A stretch of DNA of 64,000 bases from Ignavibacteria bacterium (GTDB lineage: Bacteria; Bacteroidota; Ignavibacteria; Kapaibacteriales; UBA4661): contig JACVZY010000110.1 in the NCBI GenBank assembly GCA_014654705.1, positions 62,001 to 126,000 of the forward strand, in the 5' to 3' direction. Below are positions 1 through 8,572 of the stretch, piece by piece; positions within the stretch are counted from its first letter, which is position 1, and each line of letters begins with the position of its first letter. Below the pieces are notes generated by a model. The model did not search any database. It was not told the origin of the DNA and was given only the letters and a program-made list of their open reading frames with translations. A program made the position numbers and the translations under genes.

Positions 1-2821
1 CGCCCAAGAGTCCGAATTTTGCTTGATTCCACCCAAGCGGCAGACCACCTTGGCGGCGCGTTGGGAAGTTATCGCGCAGCTCTACGCCGTACTCCGGCAA
101 ACCGCCGTAGTTGGAGCTAACACCCACGCGGCGCGTGAAATTGAAGACATCTTGCCCGTACATTCCGTCCACCTGCACACGAAGCGAGAGCTTACCGAGC
201 ACAAATTCATTGATGAAGGACAAGGTAAAATCAGGGTTTGGATCGCCAACAACTTTTTGCAACTGTACGCCCGTCGGCTGCCCGTTTGCATCACGCTGCG
301 GCGTACCGATGCCGTTTCTGTCCACCGTACCGCGCTCACGTTGAGGTAAACCTGCCGGAGTAAGCAAATACGAACCGTCCGGATTACGCGCACCATAGAA
401 TGTACGGAACACGCCAAGCTGCTGCCCGTTCACCACAGCCACCTGACCAAAGCCGTCGGTAATTTGCAAAAAGCCGCCTTCTATTCCATTGATGACGCTA
501 CGGTTTTGGTTGTAAATACCCGTAAGTGTCCACTTGAAATCGTCGGTCTGCACCGGAACAACGCGCACGAGAAGTTCAATACCATTACTTGTAAGCGTTC
601 CTACGTTTGCCAGAAGATTGGAAAAGCCCGTCGTCGGTGCAAGAGTACGATTCAAAAGAAGATCGGCTGTTACTTTGTTGTAATAGCTAAATTCAACACC
701 GACGCGGTTTTCCAAGAGTGCAAAGTCTGTTCCGATTTCTAATTCCGTTTGACGCTCAGGCTTTACATCCACCGAGCCAAGCACCGTTGAAGGCAACAAG
801 CCCGATAAACCCGTAAAAGCAGCAGGATTATAGTTCGTGAAACGTGTGTAAGCGCCGATTGCGGTAAGCCCACCCGATTGCCCCCAGGCAGCACGGAGTT
901 TTGCAGTCGGCAGGATTTTCGCCAACTCACTCTCTTTCCAGAACTCCGATATCAACGCCGAACCGCTCACTTTGGGGAAAAATTGAAAACGATTCGCCGC
1001 ACCGAATACCGACGAAGCATCCATGCGGAGTGCACCCGTCACAAAAAATGTGTTGTTGATTTCAAAACTTTGCTGCACAAATGCACCGTAGATGGCAAAC
1101 TCTTCGCGGCTATCGCCCAATGCCTGCCCCACAGCACCGCTTGAGGCAACAACAGCCACAGGAGCAAGTTGCTCGGACTGAGCGGTAAGCTGTTCGCGGC
1201 GCTCGTACTGAAGCGTACCACCAAGTTGGGTGATTGATTTAATATCATCGCTGAGGTCGCCTCGGTAGGTGATGTTGAGGTCGTTATTAATAGCCGCAAC
1301 GTTGTACGTGCTGCGACGGGAGAAACCGCCTGCCAAGCCGGGTGTTGTCGTGCCCCGCGGAATAAAGGCACTGCCGATTTGGGAGTACGTATCGAAGCCA
1401 AACACGTAATTCACACTCAGCCCTGTGACGGGAATATAGTTCAACTGAAAATCCCCCGTCAAACGGCTTGTATTGTTGCTAAAGTCAAAGCGGTCAATCG
1501 CCTCAATGGGATTGGTACGGGTAACAATCGCCGGTGGGCTGAGTTGAGGATACACGCCGTCCACAGGGCGCGGGTCAATGTAGTTTTGAGCAAAGATAAA
1601 TCCTGTTAACGAACCGTAGGCATTATTCAAGCCGCCGTTTGGGATTTCTTTGCTGCTGGAATTCACATAATTCAAGCCCACCGAAGCGGTGAGATTATCA
1701 CTCAAGACCTGCTCTACTCTAGCACGAGCGCCGGCACGATTAAAACTTGAGCCGCCGACAATACCTTGATTTCCCGTTTGGTTGACCGAGAGAAAATACT
1801 TTGTACCACCGGAACCACCTTGCGCCGAAAGATAGTTGTCAATACCCCACGCACGACGGAAGATATAATCTTGCAAGTCATAGCGTTTAATGGCGGAGCC
1901 GTCGGGGTTTTTATCAACCACCACACCGCCTATCAAGCGCAGAGGCTCAAGGTTCACAGGCATTTTTTGCCGCAAGTCGTCCGTATTGACGCGAGTTGAG
2001 AACGTGATGGTCGGAGCGCCAGTTGTACCGCGTTTGGTGAAAATTTGCACAACGCCGTTATTTGCCCGTGCGCCATAGATAGCAGCAGCGGCAGCGCCTT
2101 TCAGCACTTCGATACGCTCAATGTCGTTGGGGTTGATGTCCACCAGACGATTTTGGGCATAACCACCCAAATCCACCAACTCGCGGGAATCGTTGTTGAC
2201 AATTACCCCGTCAATGATGTAGAGCGGATCGGCGCTGCCGGAAAACGTGTTCGTACCGCGAAGGCGCACCGAAACGCCGCCTGCGGGATTACCCGAGTTT
2301 TGCTGAATCTGCACACCGGCAACTTTACCCGCCAGTGCTGCGTCAATCGCATTTGCGCCCGTATTCTGCACGTCTTTCGCGTTTACCGCACCAATGGAGT
2401 TACCAAGCGTCTTGCGGCTTGAAGCGGCGGACGTACCCGTTACGACGACTTCATCCATACGAGTAATGTCCTCGTCCAGCTTCACATCCAGTGAAATGGC
2501 AGTGTCATCGCCGAGAGTGATTTGGCGGCGGAATTGCTTGTAATTGATTGCCGAAACGATAACATTGTACTTGCCCGGAGCAAGATTAGCACTGACGGTA
2601 TAGTTCCCTTGCGGGTCGGAAACGCCACCAAAACTGGTTTTGTCAATCCGTACCACAACGCCGCGCATTGCGCCTTTTGCGTCTTTGACCGAGCCGGAAA
2701 TTTTGTATGCCCGCGTTTGCGCTCGCAGCGTCAAAGCGCTCAGTGGCAGCAAGCAGACCATAAAAATCCACACAAGCTGAGTGATGATGCGCTTGGGCGG
2801 AATTGGTAAGAATGGTTTCAT
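1..2821 (-). CDS. SusC/RagA-like TonB-linked outer membrane receptor (C-terminus beyond window)
   Basis: The reading frame is open from an ATG at 2821-2819 to the left edge (940 codons), so the C-terminal barrel end is missing. The protein starts with a signal peptide (about residues 1-34, ending LTLRAQ). A carboxypeptidase-regulatory-like beta-sandwich follows (about 40-125). The plug (about 130-250) carries the SusC signatures VRLRGTNT, DPLYIIDGV and ERIEVLKGAAAAAIYGARA, and the rest is a beta-rich barrel. By family, such receptors import oligosaccharides or peptides across the outer membrane using TonB energy, with a SusD lipoprotein partner. A susD gene would lie downstream, outside the window. 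No N-terminal STN domain is present, so an anti-sigma partner is not indicated. The substrate cannot be told from sequence. Confidence 0.93.
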   Translation of the reverse strand, partial: MKPFLPIPPKRIITQLVWIFMVCLLPLSALTLRAQTRAYKISGSVKDAKGAMRGVVVRIDKTSFGGVSDPQGNYTVSANLAPGKYNVIVSAINYKQFRRQITLGDDTAISLDVKLDEDITRMDEVVVTGTSAASSRKTLGNSIGAVNAKDVQNTGANAIDAALAGKVAGVQIQQNSGNPAGGVSVRLRGTNTFSGSADPLYIIDGVIVNNDSRELVDLGGYAQNRLVDINPNDIERIEVLKGAAAAAIYGARANNGVVQIFTKRGTTGAPTITFSTRVNTDDLRQKMPVNLEPLRLIGGVVVDKNPDGSAIKRYDLQDYIFRRAWGIDNYLSAQGGSGGTKYFLSVNQTGNQGIVGGSSFNRAGARARVEQVLSDNLTASVGLNYVNSSSKEIPNGGLNNAYGSLTGFIFAQNYIDPRPVDGVYPQLSPPAIVTRTNPIEAIDRFDFSNNTSRLTGDFQLNYIPVTGLSVNYVFGFDTYSQIGSAFIPRGTTTPGLAGGFSRRSTYNVAAINNDLNITYRGDLSDDIKSITQLGGTLQYERREQLTAQSEQLAPVAVVASSGAVGQALGDSREEFAIYGAFVQQSFEINNTFFVTGALRMDASSVFGAANRFQFFPKVSGSALISEFWKESELAKILPTAKLRAAWGQSGGLTAIGAYTRFTNYNPAAFTGLSGLLPSTVLGSVDVKPERQTELEIGTDFALLENRVGVEFSYYNKVTADLLLNRTLAPTTGFSNLLANVGTLTSNGIELLVRVVPVQTDDFKWTLTGIYNQNRSVINGIEGGFLQITDGFGQVAVVNGQQLGVFRTFYGARNPDGSYLLTPAGLPQRERGTVDRNGIGTPQRDANGQPTGVQLQKVVGDPNPDFTLSFINEFVLGKLSLRVQVDGMYGQDVFNFTRRVGVSSNYGGLPEYGVELRDNFPTRRQGGLPLGWNQAKFGLLG

Positions 2822-2863
2822 TGAACACACCTCGTTTGGTAAAAAAAATGGTTGGTGAGAATC

Positions 2864-4324
2864 TTATTTCTTCAAAAGCATTTCCATCAAGACCTTCGCA
2901 CTACCGACACCAATTTGCCGGATGAGTTCGCGGTCGGTCTCGTCGCCGACTTCATAGGTGAGCGACGGCGCAAGCAGTTCACGGTCGAACCATCGCCCCG
3001 ATGTAGCGCCATTCGGCGTTCTGGGAGAATCAGAAATCGTTACCTGATACGCAGGAAAAAGCGCTTGGGTACGCTCAAGCCACGTTTCGACAAATTTACT
3101 GCGCTCCGCTGCTGCGGCGTTGTATTGCTTATACGCGGGGTTACGCGCATACTCCGCACTGTCGGCGGCAGTGTTCATGGGCGGATTGCTGAGGGTGTAA
3201 AAAATATCGTGCTGCGTGGTGTGAAAATCTACCCCAAAAACGAAGCGGGTTTGGAGTGAATCGCGCATTTTGAGCAACGCATCACGCACAGCTCGCGGTT
3301 CGGGCTGGTTAAAATTAAGCCAATCACGGTTCAGGTCAACTCCGTGCGCGTTATGCCGCCAGTGCCCACCGTCAACGCCGTCAGGATTCATGCAGGGCGC
3401 AACAAAGACACGAAACTTCTGCCGAAACTCCTTCGCAAGCGGCGTATCGCCTGCAAGCGTTTCCACAAAGGGCAGAAGCGCAAGCGTTCCGGTGTGCTCC
3501 GGCGGATGCTGGCGACTGACAATCACCACACAAGGCGCACCCGGAGCGGCTTCGACAATATCCAAACGAATAAGCGGTTTGCCCTGCGAAGATTTACCAA
3601 GCGTACTTTTTTTCACAAACGGCAATTTTGCTAGATTCGCGCTCCACGCCTCAAAATCAGATGATGTAAAAAGTTCATGCCCCGAAACCCAAAGTGTATC
3701 GGGGCTGAGGGTTAGATGCAATGTGGCGGATGTTGTCTCGCGTCCGGCGCTGTCGTAATGCACCTTGTAGGAAGCGGGATCAATCGGCGACCACGAATGC
3801 CAATCAGCGCTTGGCTTACGGGAGAGCTTAGGAATGTAGCGATGGCGTGCCTCGCGGTAGGTAAGCGTCAAGCGAATAGTTTTGGCGGAAGAAGCATTTG
3901 TCCACGCCTTAAAACCATACCACGCCGAATAGTTCACGGGTGCATTCTCAGGCGCAAGCACCGCGATAAACGTCGAATCGTTGACCATCTTCATATCGTT
4001 CAATCGTGCACCGTCGAACTCGTTGCTGAAATAGACATCTGCGCCCGCAAAAGCAAACGTACGTTTTTTCTGAAACTCGACGGGTTTGTCGTTTGTGTTG
4101 AGCGAACCGGGCGGGTCGTACGAGTACGCCCGCGTAGAATCGCCGGACATTCGCAAACCGGCTTCTTTCAGGATGGTACGTGCTTTTGCCGATGTTTCAG
4201 CAGAAATAGTTCTTGTGCTTTCGGACGAAGAACTGGTCGTCTGACGCACGGTGGAGCAAGCGCTCAGCGCTACTCCCGTAGCCACTATCAAGACAAAAAG
4301 ACGCGGTAGTGAGTGGTTCATCAT
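2864..4324 (-). CDS. M14-family zinc carboxypeptidase, lipoprotein
   Basis: A secreted metallocarboxypeptidase predicted to be lipid-anchored: the signal peptide ends in a lipobox (VALSAC, Cys about residue 23). The N-terminal beta-rich region (about 60-230) resembles the domain that precedes the catalytic domain in cytosolic carboxypeptidase-like M14 enzymes. The M14 motifs are all present: zinc ligands in RQHPPEHTG (about 273-276), substrate-binding GVDLNRDW (about 331), the third zinc ligand in GVDFHTTQ (about 367) and the catalytic Glu in YEVGDETD (about 455). The ATG at 4324 (or 4321) is preferred over an upstream frame extension to 4411, because the extension would overlap the oxidase gene and bury the lipoprotein signal. 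The next upstream gene on the same strand ends 32 nt away, so co-transcription is plausible. Its exact peptide substrate is unknown. Confidence 0.9.
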   Translation of the reverse strand: MMNHSLPRLFVLIVATGVALSACSTVRQTTSSSSESTRTISAETSAKARTILKEAGLRMSGDSTRAYSYDPPGSLNTNDKPVEFQKKRTFAFAGADVYFSNEFDGARLNDMKMVNDSTFIAVLAPENAPVNYSAWYGFKAWTNASSAKTIRLTLTYREARHRYIPKLSRKPSADWHSWSPIDPASYKVHYDSAGRETTSATLHLTLSPDTLWVSGHELFTSSDFEAWSANLAKLPFVKKSTLGKSSQGKPLIRLDIVEAAPGAPCVVIVSRQHPPEHTGTLALLPFVETLAGDTPLAKEFRQKFRVFVAPCMNPDGVDGGHWRHNAHGVDLNRDWLNFNQPEPRAVRDALLKMRDSLQTRFVFGVDFHTTQHDIFYTLSNPPMNTAADSAEYARNPAYKQYNAAAAERSKFVETWLERTQALFPAYQVTISDSPRTPNGATSGRWFDRELLAPSLTYEVGDETDRELIRQIGVGSAKVLMEMLLKK

Positions 4325-4356
4325 TGGTCGGGCGAAAAAAAGAAGGAGAAAATGTA

Positions 4357-5355
4357 TCAGGACTGGGAAGCTGCCCGCGCAAGCGCAACAACTTCGGCGG
4401 CGCAACCCCAATTAACGGTGTAACCGGAGCCACCATGTCCGTAGTTATGTATGACGGTGCAGCTATCGGATAATTGCTGGCTTTCGAGGCGAATTTCTGT
4501 TCGCCCGGGACGCAACCCGGCTTTGTGTTGAAGAATATGAGGCTTTGCGAGAGAGGGTTCGATAGAGGAGCATCGTGCAATAATGCCATTCACAGTAGCC
4601 TCGTCGATACTTGTTTCCCAGTTACCTGTCATTGCCACACCGCCTAAAATCACATCTTCAGAACGTGCAATCGTGTAGGTGGCGTGTTCGCTGTGGTGGT
4701 CGTCTGCTTCGATGGTAACGGAACGGTTAGTACCCGGATTTTTGACGACAATAATTTGCCCGCGAATGGGAAACAAACTTTCGTCGCCGACAAGGTGCTT
4801 TGCTTCAAGACCTGTGCAGTTCACGATAATACGACTTTTGCCGGATATTTCCGAAAGACTTTTTACATCCCCAATTTCAATCTTTCCGCCCAGCTCTTGA
4901 AAACGCTGCATCAGGAACGGTAGATGTTTGTGCGGTTCTGCAATCGGCACCTCGGCGTAGAACCCCGACGGGAACTGCCCTTTGGCGAGCGTGGGAAACT
5001 CTGCCACAATTTCATCTTCCGTTAGCGGGCGATAGACATCCACCGCCTCAGACCACCACGCATCGCCGCTCGTGAGCCTTGGCAGCAGTTGAAAAAAGCG
5101 CGTCATGGTGATGCCCGCTTCCGGTACTTGCCGAAGACGCATCATCTCTTGAAAGGTCGAGCGCGACCAACCCAAAATACGATGAATAGGTTCCGCTTTG
5201 TACGGGAACCACAGTCCACCCGCCACGTCGGATGTGGTGTTGGGCGGCAGCGTCCGCGAGATTATGCGAACGTCGGTAAAGCCAGCTTCTTGTAATTTCA
5301 CCCCGCACGAAAGCCCGGAGATGCCGCAGCCGAGAATGGTAATGGTCTTGGTCAT
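4357..5355 (-). CDS. D-amino-acid oxidase family flavoenzyme
   Basis: FAD-dependent oxidase of the DAAO/DASPO family (332 aa, usual length), which oxidatively deaminates D-amino acids to 2-oxo acids, ammonia and H2O2. The N-terminus carries the dinucleotide-binding motif GCGISGLSCG, followed by the family-typical DVAGGLWFPY. The C-terminus has HNYGHGGSGYTVNWGCA, the FAD-contacting glycine-rich segment conserved in DAAO, and the region LRPGRTEIRLE supplies the Arg expected to bind the substrate carboxylate. There is no signal peptide, so the enzyme is cytoplasmic. The neighbouring M14 carboxypeptidase and the cell-wall salvage genes elsewhere in the window make D-Ala or D-Glu plausible substrates, but this is inference. 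A candidate promoter lies at 5455-5486 inside the small gene upstream. Confidence 0.9.
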   Translation of the reverse strand: MTKTITILGCGISGLSCGVKLQEAGFTDVRIISRTLPPNTTSDVAGGLWFPYKAEPIHRILGWSRSTFQEMMRLRQVPEAGITMTRFFQLLPRLTSGDAWWSEAVDVYRPLTEDEIVAEFPTLAKGQFPSGFYAEVPIAEPHKHLPFLMQRFQELGGKIEIGDVKSLSEISGKSRIIVNCTGLEAKHLVGDESLFPIRGQIIVVKNPGTNRSVTIEADDHHSEHATYTIARSEDVILGGVAMTGNWETSIDEATVNGIIARCSSIEPSLAKPHILQHKAGLRPGRTEIRLESQQLSDSCTVIHNYGHGGSGYTVNWGCAAEVVALARAASQS

Positions 5356-5406
5356 AGTTTTACTCTACACATTTCTACTCTGTTTATTTTTGCAAATCCA
5401 TCTATT

Positions 5407-5586
5407 TTATTGTGTAAATCCGTCCCAAAACCCTCTGCCATAGTCACTTGTAGCCAAAGATAGAAACAAAAGCACAAGAGCGGCAATCCACTTCCAACGA
5501 GAACGTGCAGTCTTTCCGCGTTCGGCGAGAGCAAAAATCAGCATAGCTATTCCCACGCCAAGTACAAAAGAAGAGAATTTTTCCAT
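5407..5586 (-). CDS. Small membrane protein (59 aa), unknown function
   Basis: An ATG at 5586-5584 opens a 59-codon frame ending TAA at 5409-5407. The product starts MEKFSSFVLGVGIAMLIFAL (first membrane segment, about 5-21), has a short basic loop (ERGKTARSRWKW), then a second hydrophobic segment (about 34-45), and ends DYGRGFWDGFTQ. The two-helix hairpin with a basic loop is coherent for a real small membrane protein. I do not recognise the family. The tail motif GFWDGF is echoed by GFRDGF in the tiny ORF just upstream, which suggests the two are related. It lies between the oxidase and MBL-hydrolase genes on the same strand, in a 400-bp gap otherwise empty. Confidence 0.6.
   Translation of the reverse strand: MEKFSSFVLGVGIAMLIFALAERGKTARSRWKWIAALVLLFLSLATSDYGRGFWDGFTQ
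5455..5486 (-). promoter_or_regulatory. Candidate Bacteroidetes-type promoter for the D-amino-acid oxidase gene
   Basis: On the minus strand TATCTTTG (5462-5455) matches the -7 consensus TAnnTTTG, with TTG (5486-5484) 21 nt upstream as a -33 element. The predicted start is about 90 nt before the oxidase ATG. The promoter lies inside the 59-aa ORF, which lowers confidence. Confidence 0.4.
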
Positions 5587-5623
5587 AGGATTTTCAAGGT
5601 TTTTGGTTCAATGGTTTTAGCTT

Positions 5624-5710
5624 TTAACGACCAAATTCATACCCTGCTTTGAAGCCGTCACGAAAACCGTGCTCAATCTTGTTGGCAAATACTATGCTCA
5701 TAAGAAGCAT
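5624..5710 (-). CDS. Tiny ORF (28 aa) with GF-DGF tail
   Basis: The minus frame from ATG 5710-5708 to TAA 5626-5624 encodes a hydrophobic start (MLLMSIVFA) followed by HGFRDGFKAGYEFGR. The frame stays open further upstream (reading KHLKLFRLVAAIMLLMS) into the end of the MBL-hydrolase gene without an ATG, GTG or TTG start, so the product may once have been longer. It resembles the C-terminal half of the neighbouring 59-aa protein: a membrane segment, then GFxDGF. Whether it is translated cannot be judged from sequence. Confidence 0.3.
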   Translation of the reverse strand: MLLMSIVFANKIEHGFRDGFKAGYEFGR

Positions 5711-5754
5711 AATTGCGGCGACAAGTCGAAAAAGCTTTAGATGTTTATTACCGA

Positions 5755-6435
5755 TTAAAACGACGCCCTATCCACCTTCGTATCGTGCATGAGCGCGGTA
5801 AAATCAATATTCTCACGTCGGTCGTTGGCATGGACGGAAAAGACTTTGTGAATGTGATATTTGTGGTCGTGCTCGAAGCGAGACATTTTATCAATCGCCG
5901 CTATTTTTGCATCCTTCGGCACTGCATAGCGAGGCTTATCGTCATGGGCGGAGCGAAGCGTATTCAATTCCCAATCGCCCATAATCGCGGTACCCTTAAA
6001 AATGACGTTCGTGTCTGTCCAGCTATGCTTTGGCGCATGAACGAGATAGAGCGGTTCACCGCCAATATCCAGTTTGGAGTCGTGGTCGAAAAAATATACA
6101 TTATTGAGCATTCCCGCAATGCCCTCGAACCCGCGCTGCAAGTGAACTTCTGCCCTGGGGAACGCACCTTGCATTTCGCGGGCAGTTTTGGCGTTGTAGT
6201 GGTCTATGTGCGTGTGAGTGCAAAGAATATACTTTACGTCTATTTTCCGCTTTTTGCAGACGTTGTATGCCTTTGTAGCGGGCGATTCCTGATGGTCGGG
6301 GCTGTAGGGCGGCAGTTCGAGAATTGCACCCACTCCATTATGCGTGAGCAGCCAGCAGCCCGTGCCGAACCATTCAAAGCGCCCCATCAGCAGTACGCCT
6401 TTACTCCATTCTTGAACACGTGTCCGTTTAATCAT
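5755..6435 (-). CDS. Metallo-beta-lactamase-fold hydrolase
   Basis: A 226-aa MBL-fold protein with no signal peptide. The metal-binding motif is THTHIDHYNA (about 85-94). Further metal ligands fit HAPKHSWTD (about 130), GDWELN (about 151) and the C-terminal H in VFSVHANDR (about 210). The family covers glyoxalase II-like thioesterases, lactonases and nucleases; nothing here selects one. The fold begins FEWFGTGCWLLTHNGVGAILELPPYS, typical of MBL proteins. It stands alone between the small-protein cluster and the esterase gene, 46 nt from the latter. Confidence 0.85.
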   Translation of the reverse strand: MIKRTRVQEWSKGVLLMGRFEWFGTGCWLLTHNGVGAILELPPYSPDHQESPATKAYNVCKKRKIDVKYILCTHTHIDHYNAKTAREMQGAFPRAEVHLQRGFEGIAGMLNNVYFFDHDSKLDIGGEPLYLVHAPKHSWTDTNVIFKGTAIMGDWELNTLRSAHDDKPRYAVPKDAKIAAIDKMSRFEHDHKYHIHKVFSVHANDRRENIDFTALMHDTKVDRASF

Positions 6436-6481
6436 AGTCTTCCTTTCTCACTGTAAAAAAAATGAATGGTACAAACCACTA

Positions 6482-8572
6482 TTACGGCTCTTTGATGCTG
6501 GCTCTGAAGAATGACAACACCCCCACGCCGCGCTTGGTAACGAGCCATGGTCCGTCATAAACCACCGCAGTGGCGGGATAAAATTTGTTTGGAATATACG
6601 AAATACGTTCAGCACGAATACCTTCGCGCAAGCGGACGCGCACAAGATTACTTCCCTGCGCTTCTACGCTCTCAACCCAGCCATGAGCATCCAGAACAGA
6701 CTTATTTCCTTCTTGCAAGCGTCCATCAATCTGAAAAGCATCCTTCAGAAAATACGATACGCCTTTGACAATCAGGGAGTCGGCAGAACTCGTGATATGG
6801 CTGGCGGAAGGCGCAAACTCTAAAAGCACAGTTCGCCGCGCAGAATCCACAAAGGATGCTTGGCGCAGGCTTGGTGAGCTAATATCGACCGTATCAGTTC
6901 CACCGTAAAAATCTCGTTCCGCGAGGCGAAAGAGTTGCCCGGCAAGCTGCTCGTAGCCTTGCTGAGAAAAATGACAACCATCATAGCCCTGCACTGCGTT
7001 TGCAGCGAACACCTCTACATTCGGCAGAAACTCCGGCAGACGGCGCTGCTCTTCACGAATATCACTTTGGTCAAGGTCATTACAAGAGTTTGGACGTATC
7101 TGCACGACATAGAGACGTTGTACTGCAGGGTAATCCAGCTTCCACGCGCGATAAAGCGCAGCAAATTTTCCGGCATACCCTAAGCCTGCATTTGATTCAC
7201 CTTGATACCACACAACACCGCGAATATGTTTTGCCAAGCCGGACTGACGAGCCAAATTGAGCGTGTAATCATAGATTCCTTGCGGCGGAAATCGGCGCAT
7301 TGGCAGGTGCGCCTCAATGCTTGCACCGTTCACTGCCCCATGAATAACGCATATTGGAATACTATGCGCTTCCGCAATTTGCCGCACCAATTCGCCGCCC
7401 AATCCACCAATATGCCCCAACGTTCCGGGAAGGTTGTTGCTGGCTGTCATTGGCTGCCACCACGCATTGTTATTGTCATTGTTGTATGTTCGTAAAAACT
7501 CTTCTTTGGGCGAAGAAGGGACATTGCCCAGAACTATATTGGACTGCCCTGCAAGTAAAAATACATCACCAGCAACCAAGCTATCTCGCTGCGCCACAAT
7601 ACTATCTGCGCCGTTTCTGAAGCGCACACCAAGCGTTAAACCATACTCGACGCACTCTGCTTTTAGACGAAGTGTTAGGGCAAAACGGGCTGGAGAGGTT
7701 GACAATACTTTCTTTGACCGAGACGAATTTTTTGGTGAAGTCTGCACCGAAATGCTGCTCGGTGCGTACACAAGCGGCATAGAAACTCGTTGTACCGCAA
7801 CTCCTTTTCGCAGTAATATCGCATATACGGAATCAATCTCTTTGCGATTGACAGTCCCAGAAAGCAGTACCGATGCAGAATCATGTTCATCACGTGCAAA
7901 AAACTGAAAGTTCTGTGGAAACGTAATATCCGGTACAACTGCATTATTTGCGCAGTAACGGTCGAAAACTTCTTTTGCCTTCGTATCGCTCAATATCTGT
8001 GCTTTACGGCAATCTTCACACCCCGCATCACGCCGCCCCACACCGATTTGCGCCAAAGCGCGATACACATACAACGCTCCATTTTGACGGAGCTGATTTT
8101 TATAGAGTGAGCGAGCGAATAAACTGTCGGCTCGCACATACTGCCCCGCTGCAAGGGCAAACATCCCATTAAACGAATCATTTTCTAGGGGAGTTCTCAG
8201 AATACTTGGCGGAGGATTTTGAACGATGCTCTTACGCAAGCGCAAAGCAACACTCATATCTTCAAATGCCGCATGGTAGTCTTCCATACCAAATGCAACC
8301 ATGGAGCGCATAAAATATGCATCAGCATACCGCGGCACAAGAGCAATGACCATAGAAAAATCTTCTCTCGCCGCACGGTAGTTACTACCCATACCGCCGG
8401 ATTGCTGTTCAATCGCAGTCCGTATGTTAGCAATAGCTCGTTGCCAGTACATTTCAGCCTCTTGCATTTGCGTAGGTTTGACGCGCTGAGCTTTGGCAGA
8501 GGACAATGGTAGTAGAACTGCAATAACAACACAAATCATTCGCATTGATACACACACCTTTGGTAGAGTCAT
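6482..8572 (-). CDS. Sialate O-acetylesterase-like SGNH hydrolase with N-terminal TPR region
   Basis: A secreted 696-aa protein. A signal peptide (MRMICVVIAVLLPLSSAKAQ) begins at codon 10, so translation may start there (8545) rather than at 8572. Residues about 30-200 form TPR-like helical pairs (AREDFSMVIALVPRYADAYF). The C-terminal half has the SASA-family blocks: LLAGQSN with the nucleophile Ser, VVWYQGESNAG, and DGCHFSQQGYEQLA supplying the Asp/His of the triad. Such enzymes remove O-acetyl groups from sialic acids or other sugars. Its start codon overlaps the stop of the upstream KdpD-like gene (TAATG), implying translational coupling. The TPR fusion is less common and may mediate complex formation. 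Confidence 0.85.
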   Translation of the reverse strand: MTLPKVCVSMRMICVVIAVLLPLSSAKAQRVKPTQMQEAEMYWQRAIANIRTAIEQQSGGMGSNYRAAREDFSMVIALVPRYADAYFMRSMVAFGMEDYHAAFEDMSVALRLRKSIVQNPPPSILRTPLENDSFNGMFALAAGQYVRADSLFARSLYKNQLRQNGALYVYRALAQIGVGRRDAGCEDCRKAQILSDTKAKEVFDRYCANNAVVPDITFPQNFQFFARDEHDSASVLLSGTVNRKEIDSVYAILLRKGVAVQRVSMPLVYAPSSISVQTSPKNSSRSKKVLSTSPARFALTLRLKAECVEYGLTLGVRFRNGADSIVAQRDSLVAGDVFLLAGQSNIVLGNVPSSPKEEFLRTYNNDNNNAWWQPMTASNNLPGTLGHIGGLGGELVRQIAEAHSIPICVIHGAVNGASIEAHLPMRRFPPQGIYDYTLNLARQSGLAKHIRGVVWYQGESNAGLGYAGKFAALYRAWKLDYPAVQRLYVVQIRPNSCNDLDQSDIREEQRRLPEFLPNVEVFAANAVQGYDGCHFSQQGYEQLAGQLFRLAERDFYGGTDTVDISSPSLRQASFVDSARRTVLLEFAPSASHITSSADSLIVKGVSYFLKDAFQIDGRLQEGNKSVLDAHGWVESVEAQGSNLVRVRLREGIRAERISYIPNKFYPATAVVYDGPWLVTKRGVGVLSFFRASIKEP

